A stretch of 60,053 bases of DNA, from contig CAZPBC010000009.1 in the NCBI GenBank assembly GCA_964584775.1, positions 1 through 60,053 on the forward strand, in the 5' to 3' direction. The notes beneath the pieces are model-generated. The model was not told the DNA's origin and did not search any database. It saw only the letters and a list, made by a program, of their open reading frames with translations. The first letter of the stretch is position 1; each line of letters starts with the position of its first letter. Position numbers and translations under genes: made by a program. Below, piece after piece: positions 46,253 through 54,819 of this stretch. The DNA is from CAZPBC01 sp964584775 (GTDB lineage Bacteria; Chlamydiota; Chlamydiia; Chlamydiales; SLFE01).

Positions 46253-48244
46253 TTAAAAGATGGGATCTCGTAGGAGGCGCAGAGCATTCAAGCCGACGAG
46301 GATGGTGCCCCCTTCGTGGAGGACAACAGCGAGCCAGAGGGGGATGATGCCGAGCAGTGCCGGGGTGGTGGCGAAGAGAATCACCGAGGCAGCGAGGGTG
46401 AGATTTTGGGCGATGATGTGCCGTGTCTGCTTCGATTTTTTAAAGAGCCAGGGGAGGCGCTCGAGGTTGTTGTGGAGGAGGATGACGTCGGCTGCTTGGG
46501 TGGCTGTCGTGGCGCTTCCAGAGCCCATTGCCACACCGACATTGGCACGGGTGAGGGCGGGGGCGTCGTTGATCCCATCGCCCACCATGACAAGGCCTTT
46601 GTCACTGGAAAGTTCGGTGACGTGTCGCAGTTTGTCTTCAGGTTTGAGTTCGGAGAAGGGTTCGTCGATCCCGAGCTCTTTCGCGACTCTCTCTCCATTT
46701 TCGCGGTGGTCACCCGTCAGCATCGCGACATGGAGTCCCTGTTTTTTCAATTGAGTGACAGCCTCTTTTGCTTCAGGGCGGAGGGTGTCTTCAAAACGGA
46801 AAAGGGCGAGGGTCTCTCCTACTTTCATGACCGCGATGAGCTGGCCGGCGCGTTTGGCTTCATCGCTTTTTTCTGCAAGGAGGGTCTGTTGTTCAGGGGT
46901 GAGCTCCTCTTCTAAAAAGGCGCGGTTGCCGATTTTGACAGGGATCCATTTTCCTTTGGACTCGACTTCAGCAGAGAGGCCTCGACCCGCGTGGGCTTTA
47001 AAACCTCTCATTGGAAGAGGGGCGAGTTTTCTCTCTTCGCATTCGCTGAGGAAAGCTTTGGCGATGGGGTGGATCGCTCCCTCTTCGAGGGGGGCTGCAG
47101 CTTGGAGGAGGGTATCGACAGAGGTTTCGCCTTGAAGAAAGTCGACGTTGGCGAAGTGGAGTTCACCGGTGGTGAGGGTTCCTGTTTTATCAAAGGCGAC
47201 GGCACCGCATTTGTAGATCGCATCGAAGATGATGCCTCCTTTTAATAGGACTCCCTTTTTTGCCGAGGTGGAGATCGCGCTGAGGTAGGCGATCGGAGTG
47301 GCGATGATGAGAGCGCAGGGCGAGGCTGCAATCAAGAAGGCGACAGAGCGGTAGATCGAACCCTCTTCGCCGGTGTAGGGAATTCCAAAGAAGAGGGGGA
47401 GCGCGAGGATGAAAAAGCCGGAGAGGGCGATGATCGTGGTTGCGTAGCGCTTGCTAAACTTTTCAAACCAGTGCTGGAGTTTTGGTTTTGCTTCCTGAGC
47501 GCTGGTGACGAGGTCGATGATGCGGCTGACGGTCGACTCTGCTTGGGGTTTAGTCACACGGATGGTGAGGGTGCCTTCCAGGTTTTCGGCTCCGGAAGGG
47601 ACTTCGTCGCCGACCTCTTTTGGAATGGGGAGGCTTTCACCCGTGAGGTGGACGAGGTTGAGTGAGGAGATTCCATCGACCACGACTCCATCGAGGGGGA
47701 TGACCTCTCCGGAACGGATCAGCACTTTATCTCCGACTTGGATGTCTTTGACTGAGCGGGGGGCGCGGCTGCCATCTTCGAGGATGACGGTCGCTGAGGT
47801 CGGGGCGATTTTATAGAGAGAACTGATCGCGCTTTTCGCTTTTTCAGAAACGGCGTCGGCCATAGCCCCTGAGATCGCAAAGAGGACAAGGAGCATGGCT
47901 CCTTCAGCAGGGCTGCCGATGAGAATCGAGGAGAAAGCAGCGAGCGTCATCAGGACGTCGATGTTGAGTTCGAGGTTGAGGAGGTCATCGACGGAGTCAA
48001 TCAGGGCAGGGACACCGACGAGGAAGTAGACTCCGACTAGCGCGAGGCTTGCAAAGGGTTGGAGGGTGGGGTGTAGTGCTAAAAGGTAGGATGAGAGAAG
48101 CAAAAAAAGAGAGAGGAGGGAGGCCTTTAGAAAGAGGTTCACCCCCCAGCGGCGTGACTGCGGTGTGAGGAAGGGACTCTTCCGGTCGTCGAGACCCATC
48201 TCAAAAAATTCATCAAAAACAATCGCTTCTTTTTCTTTTGTCAT
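46253..48244 (-). CDS. P1B-4-type heavy-metal ATPase
   Basis: 663 residues. Actuator-domain LTGESLPIP, membrane metal site AASPCALIIATP (SPC rather than CPC), phosphorylation site AFDKTGTLTTGE, nucleotide-domain HPIAKAFL and MLTGDHREN, hinge MVGDGINDAPALTRANVGVAMGSG, and HEGGTILVGLN in the last membrane pair. SPC together with HEGGT defines the P1B-4 subgroup (CtpD, CoaT, PfeT), which exports Co2+ or Fe2+. There is no N-terminal metal-binding domain, as is usual for that group. It overlaps the upstream CCC1-like gene by ATGA, forming a two-gene unit. Confidence 0.9.
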   Translation of the reverse strand: MTKEKEAIVFDEFFEMGLDDRKSPFLTPQSRRWGVNLFLKASLLSLFLLLSSYLLALHPTLQPFASLALVGVYFLVGVPALIDSVDDLLNLELNIDVLMTLAAFSSILIGSPAEGAMLLVLFAISGAMADAVSEKAKSAISSLYKIAPTSATVILEDGSRAPRSVKDIQVGDKVLIRSGEVIPLDGVVVDGISSLNLVHLTGESLPIPKEVGDEVPSGAENLEGTLTIRVTKPQAESTVSRIIDLVTSAQEAKPKLQHWFEKFSKRYATTIIALSGFFILALPLFFGIPYTGEEGSIYRSVAFLIAASPCALIIATPIAYLSAISTSAKKGVLLKGGIIFDAIYKCGAVAFDKTGTLTTGELHFANVDFLQGETSVDTLLQAAAPLEEGAIHPIAKAFLSECEERKLAPLPMRGFKAHAGRGLSAEVESKGKWIPVKIGNRAFLEEELTPEQQTLLAEKSDEAKRAGQLIAVMKVGETLALFRFEDTLRPEAKEAVTQLKKQGLHVAMLTGDHRENGERVAKELGIDEPFSELKPEDKLRHVTELSSDKGLVMVGDGINDAPALTRANVGVAMGSGSATTATQAADVILLHNNLERLPWLFKKSKQTRHIIAQNLTLAASVILFATTPALLGIIPLWLAVVLHEGGTILVGLNALRLLRDPIF

Positions 48245-48987
48245 AGGTTCTCAAATGCTTGAAGGAGGAAAACGGCAAAACTCCAAGCGAGGACAGCGAG
48301 TCCGAGGTTCCAAAGGACGGCCGGAGTGATGCGGTTTTTATTGTAGTGAGCGAGGAGTCCGGAGGCGACGCCGATAGAGAAAAGGCCCGCAAAGAGGACG
48401 CCGTAGAATCCGAGGGTGAAGTAGCCGACAGTCGTGAGGGCAAACGAGATGAGAGCGCCTGCAAGAGAGCCGATGGCAATTTGGAGGGGGTGCTGTTGGT
48501 TCTCGAGGGTGAGTCCCAACTCCTCTTCTAGCATCACGCGGAGGAGTCGGTCGCCGTCTGACATGAGCACGTCGATCACCTCATCGAGCAGTTTTCCCGT
48601 AAAGCCTTTGGCTTCGTAAAGGGCTTTGAGTTCTTCGCGCTCTTGGTCGCGGTGGTGATCGATCTCCCACTTCTCTTCCGCGACAATCCGGTGAAGCCGC
48701 TCGAGGCGTGCCCAGCTGAGCCATGCAGAGCGTCCGGTTCTCCAGACGGTCCAACCGAGAATGAAGAAAGCAAAGAGTGTATAAAGAGAGTCGACTCCGT
48801 AAAAAAGGGTCCAGAAAAGAAGGGCAAACAGACCGAGCTCGCGCGCGGTGTCAGCACCAGCAGCGATGTGGTCAGGAGCCTCTTCGCCGTGGATCTCAGC
48901 CTTGGAGAGGATCCCTCCAACCTGCGCCTCGACAACGTGGCCTACGGCATCCTTTCCTTTGAAGTGTACAGGGTCATTACCACACAT
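48241..48987 (-). CDS. CCC1/VIT1-like membrane protein partnered with the metal ATPase
   Basis: About 248 residues from ATG 48987; the frame extends to GTG 49026 and neither start has a clear Shine-Dalgarno. The N-terminal part is soluble (MCGNDPVHFKGKDAVGHVV with Cys and His). Two helices follow (residues about 55-80), then a charged helical insert with DRLLRVMLEEELGLTLENQQHP, then three helices (ALISFALTTVGYFTLG and so on). The EEELGL...HP motif followed by helices is the pattern of the VIT1/CCC1 iron/manganese transporters, in a shortened form. ATGA-coupled to the P1B-4 ATPase; repeat copy B ends about 54 nt before the start. Iron or cobalt handling is inferred. Confidence 0.62.
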   Translation of the reverse strand: MCGNDPVHFKGKDAVGHVVEAQVGGILSKAEIHGEEAPDHIAAGADTARELGLFALLFWTLFYGVDSLYTLFAFFILGWTVWRTGRSAWLSWARLERLHRIVAEEKWEIDHHRDQEREELKALYEAKGFTGKLLDEVIDVLMSDGDRLLRVMLEEELGLTLENQQHPLQIAIGSLAGALISFALTTVGYFTLGFYGVLFAGLFSIGVASGLLAHYNKNRITPAVLWNLGLAVLAWSFAVFLLQAFENL

Positions 48988-49041
48988 ATAATCGTGTGCA
49001 TTTTGGCAAATTTTTGCTTTGAGCACAAGATCACTACTCAG

Positions 49042-49207
49042 CCTGGATATTTCATGAGGACTCGCAAAACTGTCACAAAACGTTTTTTCGACACCTTCGG
49101 CATAACTCCTTCTCGGAAAGGGGACAAGACCCTTTCCTTCGATTGAGTTCTGTCAAATTTATCGAGCATTTTGTCTCAATTTCACAACTCCTCATGAAAA
49201 ATCCAGG
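49042..49207 (-). repeat. Palindromic dispersed repeat, copy B
   Basis: A 166-bp element. Left end CCTGGATATTTCATGAGGAC; reverse complement of right end CCTGGATTTTTCATGAGGAG; central hairpin GGAAAGGG/CCCCTTTCC. The reverse complement follows copy A (6862-7035) along the whole length with only scattered differences. Relative to the downstream gene (the CCC1-like gene) it has the same orientation as copy A has to the MORN-type gene. Confidence 0.85.
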
Positions 49208-49323
49208 GTAGAAGAAAATTTATTTTTTATTAATAAAATGATATAATTAAATTAAAGAGGAGTGCTTTTAGGTTAAAATAGCTTAATTTGCTTCTCAAAT
49301 CGAATTAAATTAAGGGAGAGATT

Positions 49324-50475
49324 ATGTCAGATTTGCCCAGCAATATTTCTCCAGAAGATCTAGGCTCCCTATTCGGGGAGGGTGGCTTAGGAGCACTGGG
49401 GGGTGCCGGTGGTGCCTCTGAGACTTCAGGCCTGACCGGGTCTGCAGCCGTTGCTCCGACAGACACACTGTCTCAAGTTCAGGAATCCAAAGACAAAACA
49501 CTTCCCGGATACATTTTACTACCGACGGATTCTCCAGGATCGCTCGATCCCGCAGCCGTAGTCCAGCAATATGACTTGATGGTCGACAATGTGGTGGGCT
49601 TCATTACCGCACAAATGGCAAAGAGTGCTGAAGAGCTCAGTGAAGCACAGAAAGAAGATTTGAAAAACCGCATTCGACTGGGACTGGAAAACTTCTTCGG
49701 CTCGTCGGTAGAACACACAACAAAGGGGTCGATGCAAACCGAACGAAGCAGTGCCTTTACCGCCTTTTCCCTAGGTTCTGTTGCATCGATGATGGTGCTT
49801 TCTGCCTCTGCACTGGGTCAGATACAAACACCCGCAATGTCTGGTGTTCAGCAGGCAGAACTTTTTGGACTGCATCCGGGACTGATTGATATGGTTCCTC
49901 CTGCACTGCAATCGACAGTGATTGCTTTTGCAGCATTCGTGACTGTGGGACTCTTTGCACCTGTGATGCAATCTCTTGCTATAGACTCTTCAAACGGAGG
50001 AGACATCTATCAAGATACCTTTGCCGCACCATACGCAGCCCTTGTTGCAATGAGTGTCGAAAAAGGAAGTATTCGACAACTCGCTGAACAGCTCTTCGCA
50101 GGGAAAGCGAATGTTCCGATGGAAGAGTTGATCAACAAAGCAGAACTTTCAGTCCTTTTTGGTTCGCTTGTGGCGCTCTATAAAGCAGAAACAGGTTGGG
50201 TCAATGGATCCGAGCTTTTGAGCCTTCTCGAAGGAGGTTCGGTGTTCGAAGCAATCAAGAATGAAGATGAAAATGATCCACGCCTTGCTATAGTACGGCT
50301 CATTCAAGACCGACTTAAAGGGCTTTCCGGTGAAGAGAAAGAGAAGTTTGTGAAGTCGCACATCGATCACTACCGCGACGACAAATGGACCGATGACCTC
50401 ATAGGACAAAGTGGGTTACTCGGCCTTCTCGGAAAAAATATGGATTACGAACAGCTCACAGAAAACGCTGTTTAA
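49324..50475 (+). CDS. Hypothetical protein with Gly-rich N-terminus and hydrophobic pair (effector/translocator candidate)
   Basis: 383 residues. Residues 1-50 are Gly/Ala/Ser-rich and disordered (GEGGLGALGGAGG), resembling a type III secretion-type N-terminus. Two hydrophobic stretches follow near residues 150-168 (FSLGSVASMMVLSASALG) and 195-220 (STVIAFAAFVTVGLFAPVMQ), then a helical acidic C-terminal half. No signal peptide and no known family. GGGAG precedes ATG 49324; the leader 49208-49320 is very AT-rich (repeated TTAAATTAA). A clear terminator follows at 50498. The profile fits a membrane-interacting secreted protein, but this is not proven. Confidence 0.6.
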   Translation: MSDLPSNISPEDLGSLFGEGGLGALGGAGGASETSGLTGSAAVAPTDTLSQVQESKDKTLPGYILLPTDSPGSLDPAAVVQQYDLMVDNVVGFITAQMAKSAEELSEAQKEDLKNRIRLGLENFFGSSVEHTTKGSMQTERSSAFTAFSLGSVASMMVLSASALGQIQTPAMSGVQQAELFGLHPGLIDMVPPALQSTVIAFAAFVTVGLFAPVMQSLAIDSSNGGDIYQDTFAAPYAALVAMSVEKGSIRQLAEQLFAGKANVPMEELINKAELSVLFGSLVALYKAETGWVNGSELLSLLEGGSVFEAIKNEDENDPRLAIVRLIQDRLKGLSGEEKEKFVKSHIDHYRDDKWTDDLIGQSGLLGLLGKNMDYEQLTENAV

Positions 50476-50497
50476 CAAACTTTGGATTTTCTGGATC

Positions 50498-50531
50498 ACC
50501 TGGTCACTCATCCGAGTGGCCAGGTTTTTTT
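50498..50531 (+). terminator. Intrinsic terminator
   Basis: ACCTGGTCACTC / GAGTGGCCAGGT, a 12-bp stem with one G-T wobble and a 4-nt loop, followed by T7. It ends the transcript of the gene at 49324-50475. Confidence 0.93.
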
Positions 50532-50622
50532 ATGCCCCAATTGATCAAGGCCGTTGTCGATAATGATAGGTCAGGCTATAGTCAGTAAGTAAAACTTCTA
50601 ACTTCGATTTGGAGAAAAATGT

Positions 50623-51210
50623 ATGTCAGTACCGAGTGTTTCAGGCCCTAATAGTGTGTATATCAGTCCCTCTTCTCCCCCGAGCTCTGAGATTAAGTTT
50701 GAACTCAACGTGGATCAGGCAAGAAATTTTGATTCAGATTCTAAAGTTTCCTTTGGATATATCACTCATCTAAAAATAGAGGATCTTGAATTGGCACGAG
50801 ATCAAAGTTTTAAGCCGACCGGCCTCCCTTGTGCTGAAGAACTCGAAAGAGGTCACTCCAGTGTTGTGGGATTCATCCATTCCTTGAAGTTTACCCCACC
50901 TTCTGAATGTGATATTGTGATCGAATTTTCTACCGCCTCTGTGGATAAGATGCGAGAGCATAAAGATGGATGGGGGTCGGAACTCCACTTTGAGATCGAT
51001 TTTTGCATTTTTGAAAGTGATGCGTCTTATTACTTAGCAGCTAAGCCACAGAGTGTTTTTACTGGGGTCGTTCAAACGTCGTCCATTCAATTCAGCTCTT
51101 TTCTCCTAGATGACAAGCTGACACTTCATTTGGATTTAGCTCCGAATGAGTTGTTAATTGGGAAATCGGATGGTTCTCTGGATCCGATTCCAGTAGGAAA
51201 AAGTTTTTAG
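50623..51210 (+). CDS. Hypothetical protein, probably beta-rich
   Basis: 195 residues, ATG 50623 preceded by GGAG. The N-terminus is Ser/Pro-rich (SGPNSVYISPSSPPSSE), followed by alternating beta-type strands: IKFELNVDQARNF, GYITHLKIEDLELA, VVGFIHSLKFTPPSECDIVIEFS, ELHFEIDFCIFE, SIQFSSFLLDDKLTLHLDL. No signal peptide, membrane segment or recognised domain. The serine/proline-rich start could be a type III secretion signal. Separate transcription unit between a terminator and the convergent aminopeptidase gene. Confidence 0.55.
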   Translation: MSVPSVSGPNSVYISPSSPPSSEIKFELNVDQARNFDSDSKVSFGYITHLKIEDLELARDQSFKPTGLPCAEELERGHSSVVGFIHSLKFTPPSECDIVIEFSTASVDKMREHKDGWGSELHFEIDFCIFESDASYYLAAKPQSVFTGVVQTSSIQFSSFLLDDKLTLHLDLAPNELLIGKSDGSLDPIPVGKSF

Positions 51211-51225
51211 CGGCTATCTTCTTTC

Positions 51226-52449
51226 CTACGCCATCAGCGCGCTGAGGAGTTTTGTCATTGCCTCTTGATCGGCGGCAGCGATGAGCTCTTTAGCAGCGTG
51301 CATGGAGAGGAGGGGAATTCCAATGTCTACGACTGGAATACCGAGCTTCTCTGCATGAAGGGGGCCGACAGTCGAGCCGGAGGGCATGTCTGCTCGTCCT
51401 GCAAACTCTTGGATCGGGATCTCCTTTTTCAGAGCGGTTGCTTTGACAAGGGCTGCCGTTGCAGCGGTCGTTGCGTAGGAGTGTCTTGCTGAGTATTTGA
51501 GTGTTGGTCCCTCTCCTAGAAGGGGAGTGTTGTTCGCGTCAAACTTTTCCGAGTAAGCAGGATGGAAAGCGTGGGTGACGTCGATTGAAACGAGGAGGCT
51601 TTTTGAGAAGACAGAGAGCCAGTCGCGTCGGTCGATGAGGAGCTCGAGAAGCTGCTCGGCGAAGGGAGAGGCGGCTCCACCAGCGGTGGTCGATCCGATC
51701 TCCTCGTGATCCCAGATAAAGATCATCTTGAGCTTGTTTTTTGAGGCCTTCTGTTTGATCAGGGCTTCCACACAGTTGGCAGTTCCTGCCATGTTGTCGA
51801 TACGGTAGGAGGAGATGAGCTCTTTCTTTTCACCTGCATAGGCCGCTTTGTCAAGGGGGTAGAGAAAGAGGTCGTGAGAGAGCAGCTCTTTCATCGCGAT
51901 CTTTTTCTTGAGCATCTCTTCCAGGCACTCTTCGTGTTCAGAGAGGGAAGCGAGAGCGAGCAGGTGATCTTCGTAGTTGAGTTTGAGTCCCTTTTCTTTG
52001 ATCTCGCGGTCGAGATGGATCGCAAGTTGAGGGATGACAACGGGCCAGTCGGTCAGGACCACTTCTTTCGAAGCTGGCTCACCCTCTTCATCGAGGTAGT
52101 GGACCTCTCCTGCGATACCGAGCTCACGGTTGAGCCAAGAATTGACAAGGGGACCACCGTAGCATTCAGCGCGGAGGAAGGTCATCTCTTGTTGGACGAG
52201 GACAGGATCGGGTTTGAGTTTGAAGGAAGGGCTGTCGCTGTGGGCGACCCCGATGGTCATCTCTTCGATCTCCTCTTCAGGAAGGATGAAAGCAGCAATC
52301 GAGGTGCGGTTGTGGACGTAAAAATAGCGCCCTCCAGCCTCTAGGACTTTTCCCATCTCCTTAAAGCCCTCTTTTTTGAGCAGCTTTTTGATATGGGTGA
52401 CGGCTTGGAAAGAGGTGGGGCAGTCATCGAGGAAATCGAAAAGGGTCAT
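51226..52449 (-). CDS. M18 family aspartyl aminopeptidase
   Basis: 407 residues. Binuclear zinc enzyme with the M18 signatures: GVAHSDSPSFKLKPD (first His), DNMAGTANCVEALI, WDHEEIGSTTAGGAASPF (catalytic Glu pair), SIDVTHAFHPAY (Asp), and IPLLSMHAAKELI (last His). Removes N-terminal acidic residues from peptides in the cytoplasm. Its ATG directly follows the serS stop (TAAATG), so the pair is cotranscribed and probably coupled. Confidence 0.92.
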   Translation of the reverse strand: MTLFDFLDDCPTSFQAVTHIKKLLKKEGFKEMGKVLEAGGRYFYVHNRTSIAAFILPEEEIEEMTIGVAHSDSPSFKLKPDPVLVQQEMTFLRAECYGGPLVNSWLNRELGIAGEVHYLDEEGEPASKEVVLTDWPVVIPQLAIHLDREIKEKGLKLNYEDHLLALASLSEHEECLEEMLKKKIAMKELLSHDLFLYPLDKAAYAGEKKELISSYRIDNMAGTANCVEALIKQKASKNKLKMIFIWDHEEIGSTTAGGAASPFAEQLLELLIDRRDWLSVFSKSLLVSIDVTHAFHPAYSEKFDANNTPLLGEGPTLKYSARHSYATTAATAALVKATALKKEIPIQEFAGRADMPSGSTVGPLHAEKLGIPVVDIGIPLLSMHAAKELIAAADQEAMTKLLSALMA

Positions 52450-53736
52450 TTAGGTACCTCTTGGGGTGATGAGTTTGTTTCCGCCCATTCTTTCAGAGAG
52501 GACTTCGGGGATGTTCACGCTACCATCGGCATTTTGATTGTTTTCAAGGAGAGAAACCATCAGGCGGGAGGTGGCAAGGCCCGATCCGTTGAGAGTGTGG
52601 ACGAGTTCGAGTTTGCCTGTCTCTGGGTTGCGGTAACGCGCGCGTGAGCGGCGTGATTGGAAGTCGGTGCAGTTAGAGATCGAAGAGACTTCGTAGTAGC
52701 GGTCTTGGCCAGGTAGCCAGGTTTCCACATCGACAGTGCAGGCAGAGGCGAAAGACATGTCCCCAGTGACGAGCTCCATATGGCGGTAGTGGAGGCCGAG
52801 GCCTTCCAAAATCTGTTCCGCATTTTTGATCATGAGATCAAAAATTTCCTGGCTCTTTTCAGGGTGAGTGAAGGAGAAGAGCTCGACCTTGTTGAACTGG
52901 TGAGTGCGGATCAGTCCACGCTCTTTCTCTCCCGCGGCACCCGCTTCGCGGCGGAAGCAGGGGGTGTAAGAGGTGATCTTCACAGGAAGCGTTTCGAGGT
53001 CGATCACTTCGTCAATAAAAAGTCCGTTGAGGGCGACTTCAGCGGTAGGGATCATAAAGAGATCGAAGTCGTCATCTTTGATATGGAACTGCTGGTTTTC
53101 AAACTTTGGAAGTTGACCTGAAGCGTAGAGCGTTTCTCTACGCACAGCGAGAGGAACCATCCACTGCTCGAAACCATTCTTGCGGTTGTTGTCGAGCATG
53201 TAGTTGAGAAGTGCCCACTCGAGCTCGGCGCCGACACCGCTATAGGTGGGCCAACCTGTTCCCGACATCGAAGCCCCTTTCTTGAAGTTGAAAAGGCCGA
53301 GCGATTCTGAGAGTTCAAGGTGGTTTTTGGGTTCGAAGTCAAACTCGCGCTTGCTTCCCCACTCTTTGAGTTTCACATTGTCTGCGGGGTCGGGAGAGAC
53401 CTTGACATGGTCGAAGGGGATGTTCGGTAGGCGCGCCAGGCGGTCGGAGACCTCCTCCTGTAGGGCTTTTGCTTTGTGGTCGAGCTCACTGATCTGATCC
53501 CCGAGGTCACTCACTTCGCTAAGAATGGCTGAAGCGTCTTCGCCCTTTCTTTTGAGTTCTCCGATCTTTTTCGACGCGTCGTTGCGTTTTGCCTTGAGCG
53601 CCTCGACCTCTGTGATAGCGTGGCGAAGCTCTTCGTCGAGTTTTAGGATCGGAGCAAGGTCGACCTCAGGGTCTTTGGTCTTGAGTTTCTTTTCGATCTC
53701 TTCAGGGTTTTCTCTGAGTAATTTGATATCTAACAT
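52450..53736 (-). CDS. serS: Seryl-tRNA synthetase
   Basis: 428 residues. N-terminal long coiled-coil arm (about 30-100), which contacts the long arm of tRNA-Ser; class II core with motif 2 TSYTPCFRREAGAAGEKERGLIRTHQF split around residues 255-280 and motif 3 NGSGLATSRLMVSLLENNQ. The serine-site signature (TAEVALNGLF) is intact. Full length. Lies 2 bp after the exported C39-like gene on the same strand and is coupled to the M18 peptidase downstream. A cognate tRNA-Ser is in this window at 34510. Confidence 0.97.
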   Translation of the reverse strand: MLDIKLLRENPEEIEKKLKTKDPEVDLAPILKLDEELRHAITEVEALKAKRNDASKKIGELKRKGEDASAILSEVSDLGDQISELDHKAKALQEEVSDRLARLPNIPFDHVKVSPDPADNVKLKEWGSKREFDFEPKNHLELSESLGLFNFKKGASMSGTGWPTYSGVGAELEWALLNYMLDNNRKNGFEQWMVPLAVRRETLYASGQLPKFENQQFHIKDDDFDLFMIPTAEVALNGLFIDEVIDLETLPVKITSYTPCFRREAGAAGEKERGLIRTHQFNKVELFSFTHPEKSQEIFDLMIKNAEQILEGLGLHYRHMELVTGDMSFASACTVDVETWLPGQDRYYEVSSISNCTDFQSRRSRARYRNPETGKLELVHTLNGSGLATSRLMVSLLENNQNADGSVNIPEVLSERMGGNKLITPRGT

Positions 53737-53738
53737 TC

Positions 53739-54707
53739 TTAGTTTACCTTTGGGCTAAATCGGTAGGCAACGCGATCACGTCGGTGCCATGCTTGTAAAA
53801 AATCTTTGAGTGAATAGGAGACAAAGGTCTCGTCGTCTTCCGGAAAGGCGGGATCCATACAGTGAACCAGTTGCTCTTTTGGGTCGTAGCCAATCACGGC
53901 CATTAGATGGCCATTTTTGTATTCTTGGGCGCTGCCTGGAAGGGGGCTTCGGACACTCACCACCGTCGGGATACCCGCTTTCAGGTCCTCCAGGATCGGC
54001 TGAAACCCCGCAAGTTTTTCGACCCAAACTTGGGTGGTTCCCTTGAGGGAGTCGAAGGCTTGGGCGCAGTTGAAGACCCAGTTGCCGTAGATGTCGAAGC
54101 CGCTATCACGGGAGAGTTGGGCAAAGTGGACAGGGTCGACTACTTCACCGAGCAGGTAGTCGACGACCGCCACCGTGGAGGTCGGTGAGCAGAGGTCTTT
54201 GCTACGGCGGTGTGCGAGGGTCATCTGAGAAATTCCAGGGACCGGAAGGTAGATCTCTTCATCAGGAGGAGAGAGTTCGTCGCTCGTCTCGACGGGGCCG
54301 AGCCAAAGGTGTAAGGCTTCGAGGCCTGTTAGAGTGGCCCCCCCGGAGGTGGAGATGCGGATGCGGAAGCCCGTTGCCGGCGGGCCATTTTCAATCGAGA
54401 TGGTGTCGATGTAGCTATGGATGGACTCGAGAGGGCGAGAGTCGTAGCTGGTTTGTCGGTTGTGGCCCCAGTCCATATAGGAGATCCAAGGAGTCCAAGC
54501 CCCTCCTCGTTTCAAGCTAATTGAGAAGTGGAGGGTTCCCTCAGGGGGACGTCGGCTATTCCAGGTCAGGATGAGCTCTTTGAACTCAATGGATTCGTTT
54601 TGCCTCCAGACATAGGATTCTAGGCCGCAGGGGGCTACCAGGTGATGGTAGGTTTCTGCGGTGCAAGCGCTTGAGATCAAAAGAAAAAGAAAAATTCGAA
54701 TCCACAT
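53739..54707 (-). CDS. Exported C39-like cysteine peptidase
   Basis: 322 residues. Signal peptide about 1-17 (WIRIFLFLLISSACTAE; the Cys near the cleavage site could also be a lipobox-like Cys). Residues about 20-145 are a beta-sandwich (LILTWNSRRPPEGTLHFSI, NGPPATGFRIRISTSGG). From about 150 a papain-like C39_2 domain: catalytic Cys in LCSPTSTVAVVDYLL, the NGHLMAVIGYDP histidine and MDPAFPEDDE for the Asp. All three catalytic residues are present. A periplasmic or secreted peptidase; substrate unknown. First gene of the unit that continues into serS. Divergent from smc. Confidence 0.8.
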   Translation of the reverse strand: MWIRIFLFLLISSACTAETYHHLVAPCGLESYVWRQNESIEFKELILTWNSRRPPEGTLHFSISLKRGGAWTPWISYMDWGHNRQTSYDSRPLESIHSYIDTISIENGPPATGFRIRISTSGGATLTGLEALHLWLGPVETSDELSPPDEEIYLPVPGISQMTLAHRRSKDLCSPTSTVAVVDYLLGEVVDPVHFAQLSRDSGFDIYGNWVFNCAQAFDSLKGTTQVWVEKLAGFQPILEDLKAGIPTVVSVRSPLPGSAQEYKNGHLMAVIGYDPKEQLVHCMDPAFPEDDETFVSYSLKDFLQAWHRRDRVAYRFSPKVN

Positions 54708-54777
54708 TGTCCCATCTGTTATACCTCTTTTTCCTCAAAATGACAAAATTTTTCTCGTGAAAGAGAAGGAGGTGTTG

Positions 54778-54786
54778 TGGTATGAT
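54778..54786 (+). promoter_or_regulatory. Extended -10 promoter for smc
   Basis: TGG-TATGAT (TGN extension at 54778-54780, -10 at 54781-54786) with no good -35. The predicted start near 54793 leaves a short leader with GAGAGG 6 nt before the TTG start codon at 54820. Confidence 0.5.
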
Positions 54787-54819
54787 TTCCCTTTTTTCAA
54801 AAATAGTGAGAGGCCTCCT

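Noticed and set aside
54661..54819. N-terminal extension of SMC (53 residues in frame upstream of TTG 54820)
   Set aside because: It lacks SMC similarity, overlaps the divergent C39-like gene and contains the likely promoter; the TTG has a good ribosome site and gives the canonical N-terminus.
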